Below are positions 1 through 9,168 of a DNA stretch of 64,000 nt, piece by piece (the first letter of the stretch is position 1; each line of letters begins with the position of its first letter). The DNA is from Bacteroidota bacterium (GTDB lineage: Bacteria; Bacteroidota; Bacteroidia; Bacteroidales; Porphyromonadaceae). The notes beneath the pieces were generated by a model, which was given only the letters and a program-made list of their open reading frames with translations, was not told where the DNA came from and searched no databases. The translations under genes and the position numbers were made by a program. Location: contig JAEWDZ010000008.1 of the NCBI GenBank assembly GCA_023389855.1, positions 4,151-68,150 on the forward strand, in the 5' to 3' direction.

Positions 1-703
1 ATTGAGAATATTCTTTGTAGGTTGTAGCACCAATACATTTCAGTTCTCCTCGTGCTAGAGCCGGCTTTACGAGATTTGCGAAGTCGCTTCCGCCACCTTC
101 CACCTTGCCTGTATTGCTTATCATGTGTATCTCATCGATAAAGAGGATGACCTCGGGGTGTTGCTTGATCTCTTTCATCAGCTCTACCATGCGCTCTTCG
201 AATTCACCGCGGTATTTTGTGCCTGCTACCAGCATGCCGAGGTCTAATCCCAAGATACGCTTGTCCATGAGGGGCAGCGGTACTTTTCTTTCAGCGATGC
301 GCATAGCCAGGCCTTCGACAATGGCTGTTTTACCTACTCCTGGATCACCTAATAGAACGGGGTTGTTTTTCTTTCTTCGCGAAAGGATCTCCATCACACG
401 GGTCACTTCGCGCTCTCTCCCTATCACGGGATCGAATTTCCCTTCTATTGCATGCTTCGTAAAATCAAAACAAAAACGCTCTAGAGCGGGAGTTTTAGAT
501 TTGAATACATCTTTACGATTCCCTTTTCGAGTACGACTGTTTGGGGCTTCCGACTCTTTTTCGTCTTCTTGTTCGTTGTCGTCGCTGTCAAAGTCGGGGT
601 CAAGTCCATTCCTCACAGAAGGGTGCGTATATCCTTCTTGCAGAGCAGCCGATTCGATCTTTTCTTTTTCGATGTTATGGCGTTGTATATAATCTTTTTT
701 CAT
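1..703 (-). CDS. Clp-family AAA+ unfoldase, N-terminal part (truncated by window edge)
   Basis: This is the N-terminal 234 residues of a ClpA/ClpC/ClpB-type hexameric ATPase that unfolds proteins; the rest lies outside the window. Residues about 78-234 are the first AAA+ module: the Clp lead-in FDPVIGRE (90-97), Walker A GDPGVGKT (119-126), Walker [10 protein letters not shown] (185-193) and the pore/sensor segment [19 protein letters not shown]. The start at 703 is preceded in frame by a stop within about 20 nt. What is odd is the N-terminus: instead of the two Clp_N repeats (about 150 residues) there are only about 75 residues, with an acidic low-complexity stretch at about 38-52. The AAA+ module resembles ClpC most, but the adaptor-binding N domain seems absent, so which Clp it is remains open. 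It is transcribed alone, away from the MATE gene downstream of its start. Confidence 0.85.
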   Translation of the reverse strand, partial: MKKDYIQRHNIEKEKIESAALQEGYTHPSVRNGLDPDFDSDDNEQEDEKESEAPNSRTRKGNRKDVFKSKTPALERFCFDFTKHAIEGKFDPVIGREREVTRVMEILSRRKKNNPVLLGDPGVGKTAIVEGLAMRIAERKVPLPLMDKRILGLDLGMLVAGTKYRGEFEERMVELMKEIKQHPEVILFIDEIHMISNTGKVEGGGSDFANLVKPALARGELKCIGATTYKEYSQ

Positions 704-842
704 ATTGTGCAATGCTTTTCATTCATTTGTCGTATATCAAACTGGCAAAGATTACCGTACTAGATTATACGCATTTTTCTTTAGATTCGAATGCAAAAAC
801 TATGCCAAAGACAAAATGACCGATAAAGAAATTTTTCCTTTC

Positions 843-2162
843 TTATCGAGTGATCCCTTTTCGATGCCACAAAATAGCCTGGACTCCTCCCCTGATAGAT
901 AGGTATAGACAAAAGGCAAGCCATAACGCATGATTGGCGAGGATCCATTGTAGGGCGTAGTAAGTAATAAAAAAAACAGCACACGCAAAGACCATGCTCG
1001 TAAGAAGTCCTTTTGAATAGGTCGTCCCCACAAAAATACCGTCCCACAGAAAAGCCGAAAAACCGGCAAGTGGGATGATGCCCGTCCATACAACATATTT
1101 TAATGAGGTCTTTATCACCAATTCATTGTCGCTAAGTAAGAGGAGAATATGCTGGGGCATAATCAGATACACCGCTGAGGCGATAGCAGCTAATATGGCA
1201 CCAATAACAAATAATTGTCGGATCACATTGCGTAGTTTTTCTTTATCTTTCATTCCCATATAACGCCCCGATAAGGCCTCTCCAGCATAGGCAAAGCCAT
1301 CCGCTAAATAGCTGAATATATTGAAAAATTGGAGCAATAATGTGTTGGCAGCTACAACGATCTCTCCTTCTCGCACGGAGGCGTATGTAAAAAAAAGCGT
1401 CACTGCGCTGAGCATAGCACTGCGGATAAAGATGTCTTTACCTGTAAATAAAAATTCGCGTAGTCCATCTGTCGCCCACAGATCATTCCACTCGCCCAGT
1501 TTGAGGATCGGTTTGTAGGAAACAATCGCCATAGTAGCAAAAAAGAGAAGCCCTATATACTGAGCAATGACGGTCCCCATCGCTAGTCCCTCTACGCCAT
1601 AATGCTGATTTCTCACCAAGAAAAAACTCAAGGCGATATTACATACATTGATCATAATGGCTGTAATCATAGGAATTTTAGTGTTTTGCATTCCTATAAA
1701 CCAGCCATTGAATACATATATAAGCATTGCTGCCGGTGCCCCGAGTAGGGCAATATCGAGATACGCTCCCGCTTGAGTGGCAATATCAGTTTCTGTTTGA
1801 GCAATGAATTTTGCAAATAAAAGGACTAGCGGCTTAGCAAAAAGCAGCATTCCTCCACACAGACAAGCTAGTGCAATGCCGCGTATCAGTAGTCGAGCTA
1901 TCGTACGCCAATTTTCTGCACCAAAGTTTTGTGCCACGAAACCGGTAGTCCCCATGCGTAAAAAACCGAATAGCCAGAAGATCGTATTTAAAGCCCCCGA
2001 GGCAATGGCAACGGCGCCTATTGCCGATGAGGAGGGAAGGTGGCCTGCTAGGCCTACGTCCACTAAGGATAAGAGTGGAACGGTAATGCTAGAGATAATA
2101 TTGGGGATAGCCAAACGCCATATTTGGCCAGATATTTTTTTCTTGTCGCTGAGAGTAAGCAT
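843..2162 (-). CDS. MATE-family efflux transporter (DinF-like)
   Basis: An inner-membrane multidrug and toxin extrusion transporter of 439 residues, probably coupling export of an unknown organic substrate to Na+ or H+ entry. Twelve hydrophobic segments run along the whole length, as expected for the family. The N-terminal half carries the DinF-type segment around WLFGFLRMGTTGFVAQNFGA, conserved in MATE proteins of this branch. The start at 2162 shares one base with the stop of the rfbD gene (TAATG), which implies translational coupling; a longer reading frame upstream lies inside rfbD and is not a convincing N-terminus. It is the last gene of the porX-to-MATE run. Family assignment is firm; the substrate is unknown. 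Confidence 0.9.
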   Translation of the reverse strand: MLTLSDKKKISGQIWRLAIPNIISSITVPLLSLVDVGLAGHLPSSSAIGAVAIASGALNTIFWLFGFLRMGTTGFVAQNFGAENWRTIARLLIRGIALACLCGGMLLFAKPLVLLFAKFIAQTETDIATQAGAYLDIALLGAPAAMLIYVFNGWFIGMQNTKIPMITAIMINVCNIALSFFLVRNQHYGVEGLAMGTVIAQYIGLLFFATMAIVSYKPILKLGEWNDLWATDGLREFLFTGKDIFIRSAMLSAVTLFFTYASVREGEIVVAANTLLLQFFNIFSYLADGFAYAGEALSGRYMGMKDKEKLRNVIRQLFVIGAILAAIASAVYLIMPQHILLLLSDNELVIKTSLKYVVWTGIIPLAGFSAFLWDGIFVGTTYSKGLLTSMVFACAVFFITYYALQWILANHALWLAFCLYLSIRGGVQAILWHRKGITR

Positions 2163-3145
2163 TATTGATGAAAAATGGACTCCTCTTGAAGTACTGCTAT
2201 TGCTCGTCGTACAGCTTCTTGCCAACTTGGAGGCGTGAGCTGATAAATAGCGGCTGCCTTAGAGATATCTAATACAGAAAAAGCGGGACGCCTTGCCGCA
2301 AAATTGAAATAGTCGGAAGTAACAGCTTCGATGCTATAGTTTTTTTTTCTTTTCTTGGCAATTTCGCAAGCGATATCATACCAACTGGCTTGCCCTGTAT
2401 TGGTATAGTGGAGTAGCGATGTCCTAAAAGCCCCCTCGTCAAAGTAGCAATTGCATATTTTTAGCAGAGCAATGGCTAAGTCCATCGCATAGGTAGGGCT
2501 ACCGATTTGGTCGTTTACAACGTAGAGTTTTTTACCTTCAGATAGTTGTAGAAAGATCTTTTTGAGGAAATTGTTTCCTCGAGCGGAAAAGATCCAGGCG
2601 GATCTTACGATCAACGCTTGGCCTAATGCTTGCAATGAAGATAGCTTTTTTTCGCCTTCTATTTTTGTTTGACCATAGATGGAGAGGGCCGAAAGAGGGT
2701 CTTCCTCGCGATAGGGGCTTTTGCTTTTTCCATCGAAAACGTAGTCTGAACTGATGTGTATAAGGCCCCATCCAAAACGCTCCGTGAGCTGAGCGATGTG
2801 GTCCACTCCTTTTACGTTCGTTGTATAGGCTTTTTCAGGTTCTTTTTCTGCCAGGTCTACGGCGGTGTAAGCGGCACAGTTGATTACTACGACAAGTTTG
2901 TGATTTTTTGCGATAGCACGAAAACTTTTTTCCAATGCTGTATAATTGGTGATATCGCCTCCAGTATGGCGATCCAACGCAAAGCAATTGGCAGCATGAT
3001 AGGAAATAAGCGTCGGGAAAAGCATCGTAAGATATGAACCTAGCTGTCCTTTCGCGCCTAAGATAACGACAGCATTTTGCTTTTTATCTTTTAGGCAATC
3101 CTCTTCGTTTGCAGCAAAAAAATGACTTGGCGACTTGTAGCTCAT
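2162..3145 (-). CDS. rfbD: dTDP-4-dehydrorhamnose reductase (RmlD family)
   Basis: A cytosolic short-chain dehydrogenase/reductase of 327 residues that would make dTDP-L-rhamnose, the last step of nucleotide-rhamnose synthesis for surface polysaccharide. Visible features are the nucleotide-binding loop GAKGQLGS (about 30-37), the substrate motif ISSDYVFDG, and the catalytic YxxxK in YGQTKIEGEK (about 153-157). About 20 extra residues precede the fold; the start at 3145 lies 23 nt after the previous stop, so a start a little further in is possible. The next gene starts on its stop codon. The other rml genes are not in this window, so its involvement in rhamnose rather than another 6-deoxyhexose is family inference. 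Confidence 0.88.
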   Translation of the reverse strand: MSYKSPSHFFAANEEDCLKDKKQNAVVILGAKGQLGSYLTMLFPTLISYHAANCFALDRHTGGDITNYTALEKSFRAIAKNHKLVVVINCAAYTAVDLAEKEPEKAYTTNVKGVDHIAQLTERFGWGLIHISSDYVFDGKSKSPYREEDPLSALSIYGQTKIEGEKKLSSLQALGQALIVRSAWIFSARGNNFLKKIFLQLSEGKKLYVVNDQIGSPTYAMDLAIALLKICNCYFDEGAFRTSLLHYTNTGQASWYDIACEIAKKRKKNYSIEAVTSDYFNFAARRPAFSVLDISKAAAIYQLTPPSWQEAVRRAIAVLQEESIFHQ

Positions 3146-3168
3146 GGGATCCTTGTTTTGAAGATTTG

Positions 3169-3741
3169 CTAGTGGCTATCCCTCTCTTTTTTTGCCATAA
3201 ACTCACTGAGTGTAGTGAGCAGGTTTTCCATTTTTTCGAGGGGTTCTTTCATATTCTCTTTTTCTTCTTTTCCCGAGTTGTATGCGGTTTTATAAAAAAA
3301 TAGGGTGTTGAAAATAGCATGGATTTCCTGCAAATCTTTCATGTGGGGAGCTCTTTCGCGGAGCTCTACTAAGTAAGGTAGTACTTGCTCGTAAATTGCC
3401 GTGTAGATATGGTTTCCCGTGTCAGCGTCCGAAAGTCTTTTGTGCTCTTTTTCCATAGCCTCAAGTACTTCCACCGCTTTTCTGTTGGCTGGAAAAATAG
3501 GGCTATTCGTATTGGGCATTCCTTGGAGGACTATTTCCAGCAGCTCTTTCATCCGAAGTTCCTCTTGCTCGGAAGAGAATCCTTTCCCAATAGTTTTGAA
3601 TAGGTTGAAATCCAAGGGGGTGTCTTGATGAATGTCTTGATACGCCTTGAGTAGTAGTTCGGTAGTAGCTAAGGCATAAAGATATCTGAACGGATCTGTC
3701 TGCCGTAGTGCGTTTAAGGATTCGGCTTTCTTGTTGGTCAT
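3169..3741 (-). CDS. DUF4924-like conserved protein
   Basis: A soluble, highly alpha-helical protein of 190 residues with no signal peptide or membrane segment. It resembles the Bacteroidales DUF4924 family in length, in helical heptad-like character and in its position beside rfbD, but I recognise the family mainly from context. The start at 3741 forms an ATGA overlap with the stop of the upstream permease gene, which decides against the longer frame starting at 3789. No catalytic motif is visible and the function is unknown. It is co-transcribed with the permease and rfbD. Confidence 0.65.
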   Translation of the reverse strand: MTNKKAESLNALRQTDPFRYLYALATTELLLKAYQDIHQDTPLDFNLFKTIGKGFSSEQEELRMKELLEIVLQGMPNTNSPIFPANRKAVEVLEAMEKEHKRLSDADTGNHIYTAIYEQVLPYLVELRERAPHMKDLQEIHAIFNTLFFYKTAYNSGKEEKENMKEPLEKMENLLTTLSEFMAKKERDSH

Positions 3742-4964
3742 AGAGGAGCTTTCTTTTCTTTCTTGATTAAAATATATGTTGGAAGCCATGCTGCTATTAC
3801 CCCGAGAAGCAACATCATGCCCACAATGGCTGCGATATCAATGGGGTTGATAGCGATAGGATAAGGTTCGCGCTGAGCACCTACCGCAAAGGTGGCAAAA
3901 TGGGTATAGCTTTGTATTGCACATAGTGCAAGGCCCACTATTACCCCTGATATGATACCTATAGCTGTAAGGCTTATGCTATATTGAAAAAAGAGGTTGC
4001 GTTTCTCGCTAATAGAGGCACCCAAGGCATGGAACAATTTGAGATCTTTTTTCTTTTCAAGTATGAGCAAAGAGCATGAGCATACAACATTGAAGGTCGC
4101 TAAAAACATAATAAATGCAAGAATACAATAGCTAAGCCACTTCTCTATAGCAACTAAGTGGGTAATCCCTGGTTGTTGCTCAATCTGTGAGAGTACCTGG
4201 TAGGGGGCATCTTTCTCCGTTACCTTCAGTTCTTTCAGTAGATCGTCCAGAGCGCTTTTGCTATTAGTGCTATTTTTCATGTTTATAGACAGTCCTATGG
4301 CATGGCAATTATCGTCGTTAATATCCAATAGTTGACGCAGCGTTGAGATGGATAGAAAAAGCGTATTGTTGTATTGCTCACTATTGGATGATACAACTCC
4401 GTCGATAAATACGGAAGTCTTTTTCAGAGCACTGTGCGGAACTAATGGGTTGATTTTCTTATGTCGAGTAGGAATTAGGAGATCCAGATTTTCTTTAAAG
4501 GGAGTGCCTAATACCATCCAAGAACCAGCACCAATGATCGCTTTGCTACCCTCAACAGAAAAGGAACCTAAGTCGATGGTATCGATAGGGCATACATTGC
4601 GATAAGTATCATCTATTCCTACAAGGCGTATAGCCACAAACTTGTTGCCATATACGAGCATTCCTTCACTGTAGAGTAGAGGTGTAGATGTAGTCTTACA
4701 ATCTTGCTTTTGTAGGAGAGTACTTACCTTTTCGAAAGAAAATGTTTTCTCATCCTGACGGGTTAGCAGGAGTTCTGGATCGAAAAGAGCAGAGCCTTTG
4801 AGTAAGATTCTTTCGTATCCATTAAAAACAGAAAGTACCACAAGAGAGGAGGTCACGATCACCGCAATGGTGGCTACTGTGATAATACTAATAATATGTA
4901 CCGCTCTTAGCCGCCCTTTCTGATAAAGGTATTTTTTTGCAATAAAACGAGAAAACCGAGACAT
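3738..4964 (-). CDS. FtsX/LolE-type ABC transporter permease
   Basis: An inner-membrane permease of 408 residues in the lipoprotein-releasing (LolC/LolE) group, expected to work with a separate ATPase to extract lipoproteins from the inner membrane. The order is: short cytoplasmic start MSRFSRFIAKKYLYQKG, first membrane segment at about 20-47, a periplasmic MacB-like domain at about 50-270, then three C-terminal segments (about 275-300, 325-350, 375-400) typical of the FtsX domain. No LolD ATPase gene is adjacent. The start lies 10 nt after the rbfA stop, and the stop overlaps the next start. Assignment to the family is secure; a role in lipoprotein sorting is inference. Confidence 0.85.
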   Translation of the reverse strand: MSRFSRFIAKKYLYQKGRLRAVHIISIITVATIAVIVTSSLVVLSVFNGYERILLKGSALFDPELLLTRQDEKTFSFEKVSTLLQKQDCKTTSTPLLYSEGMLVYGNKFVAIRLVGIDDTYRNVCPIDTIDLGSFSVEGSKAIIGAGSWMVLGTPFKENLDLLIPTRHKKINPLVPHSALKKTSVFIDGVVSSNSEQYNNTLFLSISTLRQLLDINDDNCHAIGLSINMKNSTNSKSALDDLLKELKVTEKDAPYQVLSQIEQQPGITHLVAIEKWLSYCILAFIMFLATFNVVCSCSLLILEKKKDLKLFHALGASISEKRNLFFQYSISLTAIGIISGVIVGLALCAIQSYTHFATFAVGAQREPYPIAINPIDIAAIVGMMLLLGVIAAWLPTYILIKKEKKAPL

Positions 4965-4974
4965 TAAGATCGAA

Positions 4975-5316
4975 TTATTTATTCTTGAGCAGTTGGTCTA
5001 TATGGTCGATATAGTCCAGACTGTCATCAATAAGAAACATCAGATCGGGAATACTCCGTAGTTGTGTAGCTAAGCGACGTCCCAATTCACCGCGCAAACG
5101 ACCTTTTTCATGCTGTATTTTTTCTAATGTGCTCTGAGCATCTTTGGTAGGGAAGATACTGAGATATACTTTGCATATCGACAAGTCTTGTGTTGGTCGT
5201 ACGGCAGTTACACTAATTAACTGCCCTTTGGCATTGGCTTGGGTTTCTCGTTGAAACATCTCTGCGAGCTCTTTTTGTATTAGCCTTGCGATTTTGTTAA
5301 GTCTACGTTCTTGCAT
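4975..5316 (-). CDS. rbfA: 30S ribosome-binding factor A
   Basis: RbfA is a small KH-like protein that binds the immature 30S subunit and helps process the 5' end of 16S rRNA. The 113-residue product starts MQERRLNKIARLIQKEL and carries the typical sequence order, including the TQDLSICKVYLSIFP strand and the helix ending LRGELGRRLATQLRSIPDL. The length matches the family. It follows tsaE by 2 nt and precedes the permease by 10 nt, a clear operon. Nothing odd is seen. Confidence 0.93.
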   Translation of the reverse strand: MQERRLNKIARLIQKELAEMFQRETQANAKGQLISVTAVRPTQDLSICKVYLSIFPTKDAQSTLEKIQHEKGRLRGELGRRLATQLRSIPDLMFLIDDSLDYIDHIDQLLKNK

Positions 5317-5318
5317 TT

Positions 5319-5735
5319 TTATTCAATGGTTAATTTGCGTTCACCGTTACTTAATACTTCGATCGTGACACGGCAGGTGTCTTCTGGTAGGAGTTCTTCG
5401 ATGACTTCAGGCCATTCGATAAAGCATCTAGCACCTTCCTCCAAATAGGTGGCTATACCTACGTTGAGAGCATCTTCTATCTTTTCAAGTCGGTAGCAAT
5501 CGATGTGATATACCACTTCGTTTGAAGGCGTCGTATATTGATTAGCAATAGCAAAGGTAGGGCTATTGACGATTTGAGAGATGCCCAGAGCACGACACAA
5601 AGCCGTAATGAAGGTGGTCTTCCCACTACCCATGGGGGCATAAAAAGCAACAATTTTTCTATCCTTTGTACGATCTAGAAAAACTTCTGCTATGCGATCT
5701 ATTTCTGATAACTGATGTATGATGAGTGTACACAT
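5319..5735 (-). CDS. tsaE: tRNA threonylcarbamoyladenosine biosynthesis ATPase TsaE
   Basis: TsaE is the P-loop ATPase that drives the TsaB-TsaD complex in making t6A37 on ANN-decoding tRNAs. The 138-residue product has the Walker A APMGSGKTT at about 34-42, the switch segment VNSPTFAIANQY, the HIDCYRLE motif, and FIEWPE near the C-terminus, all diagnostic of the YjeE/TsaE family. It lies between porX (32 nt gap) and rbfA (2 nt gap). Length and motifs are normal. Confidence 0.95.
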   Translation of the reverse strand: MCTLIIHQLSEIDRIAEVFLDRTKDRKIVAFYAPMGSGKTTFITALCRALGISQIVNSPTFAIANQYTTPSNEVVYHIDCYRLEKIEDALNVGIATYLEEGARCFIEWPEVIEELLPEDTCRVTIEVLSNGERKLTIE

Positions 5736-5767
5736 TTTGATGATTACAGTTTATATGCTTAAAGATG

Positions 5768-7327
5768 CTACTTTCCTCCTTTGGGATCCAATACAATATA
5801 AGGGATCAGCATTTCCTCTAGGGATATGCCGCCATGCTGGAAGGTGTCTTTATAGTAGCTAACGTAATAGTTGTAATTATTCGGATAGGCAAAAAAGTGA
5901 TCCTCACTACAAAAAACGAAACGATCTGAAAAATGCTTTTCGGGCAGTCCGTACTCTTTAGGTTTATCGATGGAAAAAACTTCTTTGGCATTGTAAGAGA
6001 GATTTTTTCCCAACTTATATCGTAGGTTGGTACTCGTGTTTTTTTCACCAATAATGCGAACAGGATTTTGTACGCGTACACATCCATGGTCGGTTGTGAG
6101 TACTATTTTGTATCCCATTTGTGCGATCTTCTGAAAAATACGTAGTGTCGTAGAATGCTTAAACCAACTTCTAGTAAGTGATCGATAGGCTGGCTCATCG
6201 TGTGCAAGCTCTCTAATCATTTTGCTCTCGGTGCGTCCGTGGCAAAGCATATCTACAAAATTAAGAACAAATACATTGAGCGGATGTTCGGCAAGTTGGT
6301 CCATCCTATTCAGCAGTCTCTCCCCGAATTGGGTTTCATTTACTTTATGGTAGGAAAATGAAAATTTCTTGCGGTATCGATCCAGAAGGTTCTGTATCAA
6401 AGGTGCCTCATTGAGATTTTTACCTTCTTCACTCTCTTCATCGACCCACAAATGAGGGAACATACGCTCTATATCAACAGGCATCAGACCCGAGAAAATA
6501 GCATTTCGAGCATATTGCGTGGCGGTAGGCAGTATGGATAGGTATAGCTCTTCATGTCGGATATAAAAATCTTCAGAAAGGAATTCTTTTACAGCCAACC
6601 ATTGATCCAACCGGAAGTTATCTATTAGAATAAAGAACAGTCTCTCTCCCGCCTCGAGCATTGGGAATATTTTCTTGGGGAAAAGATCTGGACTCATTAT
6701 AGGCCTTTGTGCGGGATCTTTAAGCCATGTTTTATACTGATTTTTGATATAGCGCGCAAATAATAATTCAGCCTCCTTGTATTGCATGAGAAACATTTCT
6801 TTGATTTCAGGGCTATATTTATCAATATCGATAACCCAGCGCATTAAGTTGCTATAGAGATCTTTCCATTCATTAATCGTAAGAGAAAGCGATAGACTAC
6901 TCATAAGTTGGGCCGAGACTTCCCTGTAACCGCTGAGTGTAGCTTGCTCCATGATGAGATTGCGATGAAGGATCTTTTTGAGAGAGAGCAGTAATTGGTG
7001 AGGATTGATAGGCTTGATGAGGAAGTCCGATATTTTACTGGCAATGGCTTTTTCCATCAGGTCTTCTTCTTCGCTTTTGGTGACCATTATTACAGGTATT
7101 TCGCTACGCTTGGCGCTAATCTGCATAAGCGTGTCAATCCCCGATAATCCTGGCATATTTTCATCCAATAGGATAGCATCAAATTGGTTGTCATCAATTA
7201 AATCCAATGCGTCACTGCCACTTAGAGCGCCAGTAACTAAATAACCTTTCTGCTCGAGAAAAAGGAAATGAGGCTTGAGTAGCTCCAGTTCATCATCTAC
7301 CCATAGTATATGTGGTTTTGCAGTCAT
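5768..7327 (-). CDS. porX: PorX, response regulator of the type IX secretion system (receiver plus PglZ domain)
   Basis: PorX controls transcription of type IX secretion genes in Porphyromonas and related genera, acting with the kinase PorY and sigma factor SigP. The 519-residue product has an N-terminal receiver domain with acidic pocket D11-D12-E13, phospho-acceptor D55 in ILLDENMPG, and the conserved Lys in FLIKPIN. A helical linker (about 125-215) leads to a PglZ/alkaline-phosphatase-like domain with metal-ligand segments IDNFRLDQW and LTTDHGC. Length equals that known for PorX. It begins the cluster with tsaE; the gene has a 257-nt upstream gap holding a promoter-like -7 box. PorY is not in the window. 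Confidence 0.95.
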   Translation of the reverse strand: MTAKPHILWVDDELELLKPHFLFLEQKGYLVTGALSGSDALDLIDDNQFDAILLDENMPGLSGIDTLMQISAKRSEIPVIMVTKSEEEDLMEKAIASKISDFLIKPINPHQLLLSLKKILHRNLIMEQATLSGYREVSAQLMSSLSLSLTINEWKDLYSNLMRWVIDIDKYSPEIKEMFLMQYKEAELLFARYIKNQYKTWLKDPAQRPIMSPDLFPKKIFPMLEAGERLFFILIDNFRLDQWLAVKEFLSEDFYIRHEELYLSILPTATQYARNAIFSGLMPVDIERMFPHLWVDEESEEGKNLNEAPLIQNLLDRYRKKFSFSYHKVNETQFGERLLNRMDQLAEHPLNVFVLNFVDMLCHGRTESKMIRELAHDEPAYRSLTRSWFKHSTTLRIFQKIAQMGYKIVLTTDHGCVRVQNPVRIIGEKNTSTNLRYKLGKNLSYNAKEVFSIDKPKEYGLPEKHFSDRFVFCSEDHFFAYPNNYNYYVSYYKDTFQHGGISLEEMLIPYIVLDPKGGK

Positions 7328-7478
7328 AGATAGCGAAAATAGAATAACAGCCCATAGTGAACATGAAGGAGTTCTCCGTTTGATATAAAAAATAGCAATT
7401 AAGTCTGGCGGTTGCCCTTCTTACCTATTTGAGGAGTAGTACTAAGCTCCATGCATCATATCCATAGACTCTTTATCA

Positions 7479-7486
7479 CAAAGGTA
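7479..7486 (-). promoter_or_regulatory. Promoter -7 box candidate for porX
   Basis: On the minus strand the sequence reads TACCTTTG, a perfect match to the Bacteroidetes -7 consensus. No good -33 TTTG is visible at the usual distance. If used, it gives a leader of about 145 nt before porX. The 7328-7584 gap otherwise shows no gene. Confidence 0.35.
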
Positions 7487-7584
7487 AACAAAAAAAAGAA
7501 ATATGGAGGTGTTGGAAAACTCTCTCGATCCAATGCAATGTAAGCGATTGTTTTTTGGGGAAACACTATCGATAACTATATCTC

Positions 7585-9159
7585 TTAAAATTGAAAGTAT
7601 ATGAAGGGTTGTACATCAGCACTTTTTACTTGAAATACAAAGAATACAAGTAGGGTAAACAGCAATACCTGTAGGAGGAAAGGACTACGCGTAAGCCCTC
7701 TTTGCGCTCCGCGTCGCCAATGCCGCGGAAGAAAATGAAGAATATATCCCAAAACGATAAAGATAAATACCAAAGTATACCCCGAAATAAATTGGGTAAA
7801 TACCTCTGGATGAAAAGCGTAGAGCATCTGATGGATCATTTGCATGCCGCTTTCGAAGCTCGAGGCACGGAAAAATAAGAATAAAAAGACGACATAGTGA
7901 AAAGTAACAAGTATCCCCAAGCATCTCCAAAAGGGGCGCATCTCTTTACCCCAAACTTTACTTTTAGGGAAGATGCGCATCCATAGCTTGTGAATTGCCA
8001 AGGCTAGACCATGCATCCCACCCCAAAAAATAAATTGCCAAGCAGCACCATGCCAAAGGCCTCCCAAAAGCATTGTTACAAGTAGATTGAGGTAGGTGCG
8101 AAAGCGTCCTTTGCGATTGCCTCCAAGAGGAATATAGAGATAATCCTTCAACCAGGAACTTAGAGATATATGCCATCTCCGCCAAAACTCTGTTATGGTT
8201 GCGGCATTGTATGGCACATCAAAGTTGTCATTGAATTTAAATCCTAAGAACAACGCAATGCCTATGGCCATATCACTGTAGCCTGAAAAATCGCAGTATA
8301 TCTGAAGAGCATACCCATAGGCAGCTAAGATATTCTCGACTCCAGAGTATAAAGCAGGAGCCTCGAAAACACGGTCGACGAAATTAAGGCTGATGTAGTC
8401 GGAGATGATCGCTTTTTTAAAGAGACCGATCATTACCAAAAAAAGACCTTTGCCAAAATTACCTTTACTCAGATAGGGCGTACGATATATCTGAGGGATA
8501 AAGTCTTTGGCTCGGACGATAGGACCCGCAACTAATTGGGGGAAAAAAGAAACATAAAAGAGATAATCTATCCACCTGTTAAGGGGCTTGACATCTCCTC
8601 TGTATACATCGATAATGTAGCTAAGAGACTGGAATGTAAAGAAGGATATACCTACAGGAAGGATTATCGGTAGTCCTTCCCACGATAAAGATTCTGTATG
8701 GGATATTCCTGCAATTGTGCCAATTGAATTAATTGAATTTACTACTATCGTAGCCAAAAAATTGAAATACTTGAAAAATGCCAAAATCCCCAAGTCTATT
8801 CCTACTGAAAGTGTTACCCAACGTTTTCGCAACTCTTTGCTTTCGGCCTTTTCGATACATCTACCGATTATAAAATCAGATGTAACCATCGCTACTAGCA
8901 GTATTAGATATAGACCGCTACACTTATAGTAAAAGTAAAGAGAAAAAAGTGTAACGTATAGAATTCGTGCTTTTGTCTGGTGTTTCAGAAGGCGATATAT
9001 AACCAAAAAGCAAAGAAATAAAGCAAAAAAAAGACCTGACGAAAAAATAAGTGGTTGCGTAGCCTCGTACCGTAAAATAGTCGGTACGAGGCTAATATCT
9101 AAACCATTGATGTATTCAAGAAATGGCGTACATATCTTTGATAGTGCGTCTTGTATCAT
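7585..9159 (-). CDS. MBOAT-family O-acyltransferase (AlgI-like)
   Basis: A membrane-bound O-acyltransferase of 524 residues, of the AlgI/PatA type that moves an acyl group (usually acetyl) across the inner membrane towards a surface glycan. It has about ten hydrophobic segments. The central signature FWRRWHISLSSWLKDYLYIPLGG is clear, and the invariant active-site histidine lies in LLGGLWHGAAWQFIFWGG. The gene follows the 389-residue SGNH gene by 9 nt and is the end of the nhaA-SGNH-SGNH-MBOAT row. MBOAT plus SGNH pairs are known from alginate and peptidoglycan acetylation systems, so these three genes probably act together. The acyl donor and the acceptor polymer are unknown. Confidence 0.92.
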   Translation of the reverse strand: MIQDALSKICTPFLEYINGLDISLVPTILRYEATQPLIFSSGLFFALFLCFLVIYRLLKHQTKARILYVTLFSLYFYYKCSGLYLILLVAMVTSDFIIGRCIEKAESKELRKRWVTLSVGIDLGILAFFKYFNFLATIVVNSINSIGTIAGISHTESLSWEGLPIILPVGISFFTFQSLSYIIDVYRGDVKPLNRWIDYLFYVSFFPQLVAGPIVRAKDFIPQIYRTPYLSKGNFGKGLFLVMIGLFKKAIISDYISLNFVDRVFEAPALYSGVENILAAYGYALQIYCDFSGYSDMAIGIALFLGFKFNDNFDVPYNAATITEFWRRWHISLSSWLKDYLYIPLGGNRKGRFRTYLNLLVTMLLGGLWHGAAWQFIFWGGMHGLALAIHKLWMRIFPKSKVWGKEMRPFWRCLGILVTFHYVVFLFLFFRASSFESGMQMIHQMLYAFHPEVFTQFISGYTLVFIFIVLGYILHFLPRHWRRGAQRGLTRSPFLLQVLLFTLLVFFVFQVKSADVQPFIYFQF

Positions 9160-9168
9160 TCCCTAGAA

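Noticed and set aside
105..692. 195-codon plus-strand frame inside the Clp gene
   Set aside because: It is antisense to an AAA+ reading frame with clear Walker motifs; its own sequence has no family features.
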